DNA from: a virus
IMG/VR virus record: IMGVR_UViG_3300020246_000072
Coordinates: 1 to 24,259 of that record
Length of the DNA stretch: 24,259 bases
Direction: 5' to 3' (one strand)
Part shown: piece by piece, positions 7,697-14,300 of the stretch
Position numbering within the stretch: position 1 is the first letter of the stretch
How the letters are laid out: each line of letters begins with the position of its first letter
Notes under the pieces: model-generated
Told to the model about the DNA's origin: nothing
Database searches by the model: none
The model's input: only the letters and a program-made list of their open reading frames with translations
Translations under genes and position numbers: made by a program

Positions 7697-8012
7697 ACAC
7701 ATGTATCCTTTTTATCGAGTATTTGATGAGAAGGGTCAGCAGTATTGTGATTGCAGTCACGAAGAATATGCGATTAGAACTGTAGAGTTACACGCAGAGT
7801 ATCAGAACGAGACATTTACTTATAGGAGAATAGATGCTCCTAAACCACTACCACCACACATTGTTGATGTTAGTGCAGAGTATGAAGCAGAACTGCCAGG
7901 TCAACAGGGACTTCCCAGTGCTAACAAGTTAAGTCAGAGAGAAAGACAAGAGAGATTGCATGATGATATAAGAAAAGAATTGCAAGAGGATTTTAGAGAG
8001 CCTATATATTAG
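7683..8012 (+). CDS. Small conserved-looking protein of unknown function
   Basis: This is a 109-aa protein. The N-terminal ~50 residues look like a compact alpha/beta fold (MYPFYRVFDEKGQQYCDCS, then YAIRTVELHAEYQNETFTYR) with a C-D-C pair. A Pro-rich stretch (DAPKPLPPHI) and an acidic/Arg-rich helical end (LSQRERQERLHDDIRKELQ) follow. It overlaps the 43-aa gene upstream by 14 bases. A second in-frame ATG (codon 7) is possible. I do not recognise a family. It is the last gene of the small-protein group before the exported proteins. Confidence 0.6.
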   Translation: MPIGEHMYPFYRVFDEKGQQYCDCSHEEYAIRTVELHAEYQNETFTYRRIDAPKPLPPHIVDVSAEYEAELPGQQGLPSANKLSQRERQERLHDDIRKELQEDFREPIY

Positions 8013-8036
8013 TAGATAATACTCACTAAAAAGATA

Positions 8037-8555
8037 ATGAAGAAAATTATCCCCTTCATTATGATTGCAGCGACTGGGTTAATAAGCACTCAAGTCAAAG
8101 CAGATTTGACGCATAGATTATCCACCTCTACACAACTTACCGTAGACGGTGCAGCAACACAGGCTACAAGGATTGGGTCAACATATACCGTAAGTGGTAA
8201 CAATATTACCGCAGGTACTATGGGTGGTCTAACTAAGGCATCTGGTGACAATGCAGCTACAGCAGCAGCAACACAAACCCAAGGTGCGTATAGCGTGACA
8301 ACAGCAGGGTCAGCTTTCAGCCTTACGGAGTCATTCGTAATGGGAGATGCTGTATCACCTATCGGATCAGGTGTAGATGTATCTTCTGGTATAGTGGCAG
8401 ACATGCCAGCTTACGGTAGTGTTACTACACAGTCTGGAGGAGTGGCAGGATCATTAGCTGGTACTATTACATCAGCAGGTGTTATGACACTAACAGCGGG
8501 TGGAGCAGGTACAAGTGCTACAGGTCAGTTCGTTTCCGAGATTAGCATAGATTGA
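8037..8555 (+). CDS. Exported protein 1, signal peptide plus Thr/Ser/Gly/Ala-rich beta protein
   Basis: This is a 172-aa protein. Residues 1-22 form a clear signal peptide: M-K-K-I, a hydrophobic core, and V-K-A before the likely cut at 22/23. The mature part (~150 aa) has no cysteine and is very rich in Thr, Ser, Gly and Ala, with alternating patterns such as QLTVDGAATQATRIGSTYTV and GVMTLTAGGAG, typical of extended beta structure or a secreted/outer surface protein. Phage virion proteins are normally not exported by signal peptide, so I infer action in the host envelope or outside the cell. The ATG follows AAAAGATA, the same leader seen before the ATG at 16637. It is the first of three consecutive exported proteins. 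No family is recognised. Confidence 0.7.
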   Translation: MKKIIPFIMIAATGLISTQVKADLTHRLSTSTQLTVDGAATQATRIGSTYTVSGNNITAGTMGGLTKASGDNAATAAATQTQGAYSVTTAGSAFSLTESFVMGDAVSPIGSGVDVSSGIVADMPAYGSVTTQSGGVAGSLAGTITSAGVMTLTAGGAGTSATGQFVSEISID

Positions 8556-8563
8556 TATGACTA

Positions 8564-9043
8564 ATGAAGAAACTAATTGTCAGTGCTGTGATTGTAGTCC
8601 TTGCGAGTGCGAGGAGTGCGATTGCTGTTCCTGTGGTTCCTAATTTCCAACAAGGCTCGATGACGAGCCGCACCGAAACTCAATCTACGGTGCAAGAAAC
8701 CATAAATTCTATTGATTATCGTACAGGATGGGAATACTCAGTAACAGGGGTCGGAGTCGAAAATGGTCAGAACCCCGTGAATCCAAATGTGACAAACTCC
8801 ACAGTTCAAGTAACGCCAGGAGTGTCGGCAACGAACGCCAATGGAGTGATAACCAGTACACTAACCTCATCATTCGATTCATTAGATCTATCCAATCAAC
8901 CAAACTTCACACTAACAGATCCAGGTGGAGCATTCCAGTTCACTCAAAGTTATCAAGGACCTGGCATGACAAATCAAACAATAATTCAAAGAACAACAAC
9001 AATAGAAAGCGTAACCGATACTACAAGTACATTTACACAATAG
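8564..9043 (+). CDS. Exported protein 2, signal peptide plus Thr/Asn/Gln-rich beta protein
   Basis: This is a 159-aa protein, 8 bases after exported protein 1. Residues 1-21 are a signal peptide (M-K-K-L, hydrophobic core, A-I-A at the cut). The mature part is rich in Thr, Ser, Asn, Gln and Val, with no cysteine, ending in TTTIESVTDTTSTFTQ. The sequence suggests extended beta strands. Codons look somewhat richer in G/C here (tcg, gcg, cgt) than in the flanking structural genes, which might mark transfer, though I have not measured it. The 3' end appears to overlap the signal peptide code of the next exported gene in the -1 frame. Function unknown. Confidence 0.65.
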   Translation: MKKLIVSAVIVVLASARSAIAVPVVPNFQQGSMTSRTETQSTVQETINSIDYRTGWEYSVTGVGVENGQNPVNPNVTNSTVQVTPGVSATNANGVITSTLTSSFDSLDLSNQPNFTLTDPGGAFQFTQSYQGPGMTNQTIIQRTTTIESVTDTTSTFTQ

Positions 9044-10020
9044 CAGCATTATTTGTTGCATCACCAACCTATGCAGAGGGTGTAGGTGGGGTTTCTGCCA
9101 CAGCAAATCCGATCGCCAATAGTTCTGGCTCGGTGACCAATCAAGCTATACAGGTTTTGCAAGGTCCGTATATAACTAATACTTATGGAAATGGGGTTAG
9201 TTGTCAAGGTAGAACACTCAATATAACTCCATACTTCCAGTTTGCAGATTCTAGAAAGCATCCGTGGGAGGATTTTTATAACGAACCACAATATAATACT
9301 ACAGATATAACAGGTAGAATGGTCGATCAGACTAGAACTGTTAAAAACTATCCTTGGGAAACTTGGTACAATACTGAACTCAAATCAGATGGAACTAGAT
9401 GGTTTGATGATGGTGATGACATGGAAATTACAGAGCAAGTTCCCGCAGGAGATGGAGTTCCAGATGCAGTAGTAAATCAATCATTAGACCCTATTTGGTA
9501 CAAACCTATCAGAACAGACATGAGAGCAAACCAAAGTCTTAACCTTGGTATATCTGCTACTCTGTCTATACCATTAAATAAAAAATTAAGAGATCAATGT
9601 GAGCAAGCGGCACAGGCACAGATAAATCATCAAGTACAATTAACATCAAATAAGAGACTCGATTTTGAATTGGCAAGATTGAAAAACTGTGGTGAGTTAA
9701 AAAAAGCTGGAATATTTTTCCACCCTCAGTCTCAATATGCTTCTATTTGCTCAGATGTTGTAGTTACAGCACCAGGTGGTCAAGTCATGCCACATGAACA
9801 TAATCTACCACAACCAGAGTGGAATCCTCCTACTTCCTCTTCAAAGGTGGTAGACCCTTTGAATCCCGATACTTATTTGATTGAACCTCGGAACGAGACA
9901 ACTTCTTCTCTGTCTTACCAAACTTTTTCTTCACAGAATCTATCCCCTTCTTCACAACAGGTTTCACAACCCGAAGAAGGAGGTCTGCTAGGGGTTTGGC
10001 AAATAGGGCAGACGCAGTAG
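9001..10020 (+). CDS. Exported protein 3, start codon uncertain
   Basis: The frame runs open from ATG 8728, but the first ~90 codons there lie out of frame over exported protein 2 and look non-coding (Arg/Ser/Asn-rich). A clear signal peptide then appears: a basic segment N-R-K-R-N-R-Y-Y-K-Y from 9001, a core IYTIAALFVASPTYA, and a cut before E-G at about 9076. No ATG, GTG or TTG lies between 8728 and this segment in a suitable place; ATT at 9031 and ATA at 9040 are the only near-start codons, and both would drop the basic end. The mature part (~310 aa) has four or so cysteines, Trp-containing repeats (KHPWEDFYNEPQYNTTDITG and KNYPWETWYNTELKSDG are alike), and ends in a Ser/Pro/Gln-rich tail. 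That tail overlaps the minus-strand gene 9830-10645. No family is recognised. Confidence 0.55.
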   Translation, partial: NRKRNRYYKYIYTIAALFVASPTYAEGVGGVSATANPIANSSGSVTNQAIQVLQGPYITNTYGNGVSCQGRTLNITPYFQFADSRKHPWEDFYNEPQYNTTDITGRMVDQTRTVKNYPWETWYNTELKSDGTRWFDDGDDMEITEQVPAGDGVPDAVVNQSLDPIWYKPIRTDMRANQSLNLGISATLSIPLNKKLRDQCEQAAQAQINHQVQLTSNKRLDFELARLKNCGELKKAGIFFHPQSQYASICSDVVVTAPGGQVMPHEHNLPQPEWNPPTSSSKVVDPLNPDTYLIEPRNETTSSLSYQTFSSQNLSPSSQQVSQPEEGGLLGVWQIGQTQ

Positions 10021-10645
10021 CAACTGTCGCTATGACCGCAGTAGTCGATACAACCTCTATAGAGGGTAAAAATTGTTCTACTGCAGGAACTGGTTCCCAT
10101 ATAGTCTCACAGATTTTACCATCAGGTGATAATTTATATGCTTTTACTTGTTCCTTTCCTGTCTGAGATCTATCTCCTATTCTTCTAGCATTTGGTGGAG
10201 GACACTCTACTGACTCAGCAGTAGTGGGTGGTGTCTCTGGTGGTGTTACATCAGGTGTAGGTGGTGTAGGTTGTTCACCTGCATCTACTGGTGGTGCTTC
10301 TGGTTGTTCTGTTATTACTGTTTCCCATGTTAAATCCTCTCGTTCATAGTCAGGCGGTTCGTAGTAAGGAAGACCGCCATCACATAATACAATATTACCT
10401 TTGGGGTCGTCATTTACTAGTGCCTTGTTGTTATTGCCTTCCTTCCGACTGGAATTCTCTCGACTTATCTTCACGCAACCAGGCATATCCACGATTGGAG
10501 CTCCAATCAGAATAGTTGCAGGTGGATGCACTGGTATTGATGATGGTGGAGTAAATAACCATATTCGAGTATCAGATACACCGATTGGTTGTACCTGATT
10601 AAAAGGAATACTTACACCATTTAAGTTAATATAGGGAATTGACAT
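9830..10645 (-). CDS. Proline-rich membrane-anchored protein, last gene of minus-strand cassette
   Basis: This is a 271-aa protein starting M-S-I-P-Y-I-N-L-N-G. It has an N-terminal ~110-residue domain with short beta-like stretches, a Pro-rich linker (~114-142: P-E-A-P-P, P-T-P-P-T-P, P-P-E-T-P-P), a second small domain (~145-192), a hydrophobic segment (~197-216, VVSTTAVIATVATASALFA) and a strongly basic C-terminal tail (~228-271). The layout suggests a membrane anchor with a basic tail on the cytoplasmic side and a long outward N-terminal part, or a virion protein using the hydrophobic helix for packing. Its start overlaps the 41-aa gene 10621-10746 by 25 bases. The last 191 bases overlap the 3' end of exported protein 3 on the other strand. 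No family is recognised. Confidence 0.65.
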   Translation of the reverse strand: MSIPYINLNGVSIPFNQVQPIGVSDTRIWLFTPPSSIPVHPPATILIGAPIVDMPGCVKISRENSSRKEGNNNKALVNDDPKGNIVLCDGGLPYYEPPDYEREDLTWETVITEQPEAPPVDAGEQPTPPTPDVTPPETPPTTAESVECPPPNARRIGDRSQTGKEQVKAYKLSPDGKICETIWEPVPAVEQFLPSIEVVSTTAVIATVATASALFAKPLADLLLRVVKPVVKKGIDSVKKKFGKTEKKLSRSEVQSNKYRDSKGLPPLKRK

Positions 10646-10746
10646 ATTAATGCTATGCTCAAAGAACCCCAGAATATTCTAGGGATATGTTTCAGAGGGA
10701 TTGTCGGTCGTGATTGATAGACCTTCATAACTTGACCGTAATTCAT
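10621..10746 (-). CDS. Very small membrane-type protein, cassette gene 4
   Basis: This is a 41-aa frame, M-N-Y-G-Q-V-M-K-V-Y and so on, with a hydrophobic C-terminal half (IFWGSLSIALICQFPIL). It begins at an ATGA overlap with the stop of the 54-aa gene (10743-10746) and ends inside the start of the 271-aa gene. It fills the gap in the cassette exactly, which is the main support. It may mainly serve to couple translation to the 271-aa gene, or be a short membrane protein. Overlap on both sides makes it hard to judge by eye. Confidence 0.4.
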   Translation of the reverse strand: MNYGQVMKVYQSRPTIPLKHIPRIFWGSLSIALICQFPILT

Positions 10747-10907
10747 TTTTGTTTACCGTTGCTTGGGTAGAGGGATTTAATTCGTTTTTGTCTATCTTCT
10801 TCTCTCTTTCTTCTTCTTTCAACTGCTTCATCCCACCATGTTACTGGCCACCTTTGAAGTTTCAAAGCAGCGATCCATAATTTTTTTCTAGGTAGATGAA
10901 GTTTCAT
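10743..10907 (-). CDS. Small basic protein, cassette gene 3
   Basis: This is a 54-aa protein, M-K-L-H-L-P-R-K-K-L-W-I and so on. It has three Trp in the first half (LQRWPVTWWDEAVE) and a very basic second half (ERRRKREEDRQKRIK). It starts in an ATGA overlap with the 48-aa gene (10904-10907) and ends in an ATGA overlap with the 41-aa gene. There is no real hydrophobic span, so it is more likely peripheral to the membrane or bound to nucleic acid. Function unknown. Confidence 0.5.
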   Translation of the reverse strand: MKLHLPRKKLWIAALKLQRWPVTWWDEAVERRRKREEDRQKRIKSLYPSNGKQK

Positions 10908-11050
10908 CTTTCTTTGCTCCTTCTGCGTCTGAATCGTTCATCTATTTTTTTCTTACCCCAGTACAGTCCTATCAACCATGCTGTAAATATAGCACCCTCA
11001 ACCCATCCTAGAGTTTCCCATGCCCATTTTAAAAATTCCCAGAAATTCAT
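10904..11050 (-). CDS. Small Trp-rich membrane protein, cassette gene 2
   Basis: This is a 48-aa protein with six tryptophans (W4, W9, W11, W16, W25, W31). Residues ~14-32 (LGWVEGAIFTAWLIGLYWG) form one transmembrane helix, followed by a basic tail (KKKIDERFRRRRSKER) that should stay in the cytoplasm. It is coupled to the upstream gene by ATGA (11047-11050) and to the downstream gene by ATGA (10904-10907). Size and shape would fit a small holin-like or envelope-disturbing peptide, but nothing shows this directly. Confidence 0.55.
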   Translation of the reverse strand: MNFWEFLKWAWETLGWVEGAIFTAWLIGLYWGKKKIDERFRRRRSKER

Positions 11051-11277
11051 TGTTTTAAGATAGTACCTTTGACTGGTCCTGATGTCTCAGGCCAAGCATT
11101 TTTTAATTGTATGAAAACTTCTTCTGCGACAACTTGCCTTATTTGTTCAATTTGTGCTTCTTGTCTCTTTGCAGGTCCGTCATTAATGTTGTCAATTACT
11201 TGACCACCACCAACGATTGCACCTGTCCCAACGACTGCTGCTGCTGAACTATAAGTTGCTATCTTTTGAAGATCCAT
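11047..11277 (-). CDS. Small membrane-type protein, cassette gene 1
   Basis: This is a 76-aa protein. Residues ~8-28 are hydrophobic and Gly/Ala-rich (SSAAAVVGTGAIVGGGQVI), followed by a polar helix (~38-60, QEAQIEQIRQVVAEEVFIQL) and a short Pro/Gly end. It is the first gene of the minus-strand cassette, and the promoter box at 11297-11303 lies 20 bases upstream of the ATG. It ends in an ATGA overlap with the 48-aa gene. One membrane span with a helical soluble part is compatible with a small holin or a tail/virion membrane protein; no family is recognised. Confidence 0.6.
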   Translation of the reverse strand: MDLQKIATYSSAAAVVGTGAIVGGGQVIDNINDGPAKRQEAQIEQIRQVVAEEVFIQLKNAWPETSGPVKGTILKQ

Positions 11278-11296
11278 AATATTATTATATCATATG

Positions 11297-11303
11297 TATT
11301 TAG
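11297..11303 (-). promoter_or_regulatory. Late promoter box for the minus-strand cassette
   Basis: On the minus strand this reads CTAAATA, a variant of the T4-type late box, 20 bases before the ATG at 11277. It is one arm of a perfect 7-bp inverted repeat whose other arm is the plus-strand box at 11310-11316. A TATAAT also occurs closer to the start on the minus strand within the AT-rich stretch 11281-11290 and could be an alternative -10. Confidence 0.5.
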
Positions 11304-11309
11304 ACTAGG

Positions 11310-11316
11310 CTAAATA
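11310..11316 (+). promoter_or_regulatory. Late promoter box for the tail fibre genes
   Basis: CTAAATA, followed by A, lies 31 bases before the ATG at 11348, a spacing close to that of the box before 16637. Together with the 11297-11303 box it forms a divergent pair with a 6-base centre (ACTAGG). Confidence 0.5.
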
Positions 11317-11347
11317 ACTGAAGCACACTGTATCTACTGGTAGTGAG

Positions 11348-14300
11348 ATGCCATTAAATAAGCTAGAGAATTTTATTAAGAATACCGAGGGTAGAATCCT
11401 TTATGTAAATCCAAATGATTTGGATTCTACAGATAGTATTACTAATCAGGGTAACTCCTTAACAAAACCTTTCAAAACAATTCAAAGAGCTCTTATAGAG
11501 TCAGCAAGATTTTCATATCAGTCAGGTATTGATAATGATGATACTGATAAGACAACGATCCTAATTTATCCAGGCGAGCATGTAATTGATAATAGACCAG
11601 GTTTTGCAATCAAACCAGACCCTACAGATACTACGAGAGCATTGTCAGTTTCTCCTACAGGTGGAGAGTCATTAGCATCAAATACTTTTGGTTTAAGTCT
11701 TACAAGTGAATTTGATCTAACAGTAGAAAATAATGTATTATATAAATTTAACTCTGTTTATGGAGGCACAATAGTACCAAGAGGTACTTCCATAGTTGGT
11801 ATGGATCTTAGAAAGACAAAGATAAGACCATTATATGTACCAAACCCAACTGATGATGATGTACCCAAGTCTGCTATCTTCAGAATTACTGGTAGTTGTT
11901 ACTTCTGGCAGTTCTCATTCTTTGATGGAGATGAAAATAGTTTAGTATATACTGACCACCAACAGTTTAACGAGGCAAATCAATCAAAACCAACATTCTC
12001 TCACCATAAACTCACCTGTTTTGAATATGCAGATGGTGTTAATGATGTAGAGGGATATGTAACTGACCTTAGTATGTACTATTACAAACTAAGTTATGCA
12101 TATCAAGAACCAACTGGTAGAGCAGTTAACTATGAGTATCCTAATTTCTTAGGAGATTTTGATAAGGTAAGGCCAGAATATGAGATAGTTGGTGCATTAG
12201 GAAACGACCCACTTATAGTATCATCTATCATAGCAGGTGATGGTACAACTGCAACAACTCAGGTAACTGTCACTACACAGACACCTCATGGATTAGTTAC
12301 AGGTACACCAATTAAGATGAGTGGTGTAAATGTTACACCTTACAATATATCAACAACAGTTCAGAGTGTAGAATCAGACACAGTATTTACATATCTAATA
12401 CCTGATGTCCCTGCTAACTTACCTGCTACTCCTACAAATATTAGTGCAGCAAGAGTAACTATTGAATCAGATACTGTTAAAGGTGCATCACCTTATATCT
12501 TCAACTGTTCATTGAGATCAGTATATGGTATGAATGGTATGAAAGCAGATGGTGGTAAGGCAGATGGTTTCAGATCAATGGTTGTAGCACAGTTTACTGG
12601 TATATCACTACAAAAAGATGATAGAGCATTTGTAAAATATAATAAAGAGAGTCGTCAATACGAAGGAATATCATATTCTAAAACAACTGGAGCTACACTA
12701 GCAGCAGAATCTAGTTCTACTGACCCTAACACAGTATATCACTTAGATAGTGGTGCTATCTATCGTAAGGGTTGGGAACAAAACCATGTAGAAATGGATA
12801 ATGATGCAGTCATGCAGATTGTATCTGTGTTTGCTATTGGTTATAATGGTCATATTAAAGGGTCAGGTGGGTCAGACGCATCAATTACTAACTCTAACTC
12901 TAACTTTGGACAACATGCTCTAATTGCAGGTGGATTTAGACCAGATGCTTTCCCAAGAGATGACCAAGGATATATTACACACATTGTTTCTCCTGAGTGG
13001 GTTCCTACTTATGAGGAAGATAGAGATAAAATATCATATTTCCAGTTAGATGTAGATAAAACACAACAGGCAGGTATATCGTCACATTTATATCTCTCTG
13101 GATTTAACAGAGAAGATGTACCACCTCTACCATTAACACAGGGTTACAGATTAGGTGCAAACTTAAATGAAGAGTTATATGTATCCATAGGTGGAACTGA
13201 ATATGGAACTCCAGTTTACATGTCAGAAAATGTAACAACTGGTGTTCAAACTGCAAGTATTGGTATCAACTCACATCAAGGAACTAAATTCAGTCCTGCA
13301 GGTGTACCCAATACTAATTTTGAACTAGCAATCAATGATATTGGTATTCAAAATGGAGAGACTATTCGTATTCTTAGTGATGATGGAGACTTACCAGAGG
13401 GATTAGAACCAAATAGAGTTTACTATGCCATCAAACCTACACCGACTGCATTAAAACTAGCAAGCACACTATCAAATGCTGTTAATAATATTCCGATATC
13501 AGTCTATGGTGGTAGTGATTTAAGAGTAGAAAGTAGAGTTAGTGATAAGAAACCTAATGATATAGGACACCCAGTTCAGTTTGATGATACACAAAAGAAT
13601 TGGTATGTATTGACTAATACTGGATCAGAGTTATATAACCAACTTCTCACCAATGATTATGTTAAAGATAATCAGGAAACAGATGCATCATACTTCAAGA
13701 GATATGAAGATCGTAGAGGTATTGATAACAAATTATATAAAGTTCGCTATGTAATTCCAAAAGAAGCAGATAATTCCAGAGATCCTGTAGATGGATTTGT
13801 CTTACAACCCTCTAGTCAAACTGGATTTGCAAAAACATCTGATGCAACTGCTACATCAATCACTTCTGCAGATAATAATTTCAAGAGAAATTACGGGTTT
13901 ATTGCTACATGTAGTGAGGTAGGAAATACTGTAACAGTCAGAGCAGAACTACCACATAATGTCAAGGTAGGACAACTTGTATATACTGAGAATATTCTTG
14001 ATAGCAACAACCCAACAGGTGCAGATAAGAGAGGATATAATGGATTCTACAGAGTAACTGCAGTTCCAAATAATATGGAGTTCCAGTATGCTAATACAGA
14101 TGTAGATGGGGACGCAAAGAATACAGGTAATTTCATAGACAATACTGCAGACAGAGGATTAAATTTACCTAGATTTACTGTTAAGGATAATATGGGTAAC
14201 TTTGATGTCTATAGATCTACAGTACTGAAACCTTATGTCAAAGATGAGACTGATGGTGTATATCTATTAGAAGTCTTAGCATCTGATTACACACCACCTG

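Noticed and set aside
8728-9000. Upstream part of the frame of exported protein 3
   Set aside because: Out of frame over exported protein 2, Arg/Ser/Asn-rich, with no domain; the signal peptide begins only at about 9001.
8564-10020. Programmed -1 frameshift joining exported proteins 2 and 3
   Set aside because: The frames would allow it, but no slippery heptamer is visible and the fusion would bury a signal peptide in mid-protein. Kept only as a possibility in the start-codon finding.
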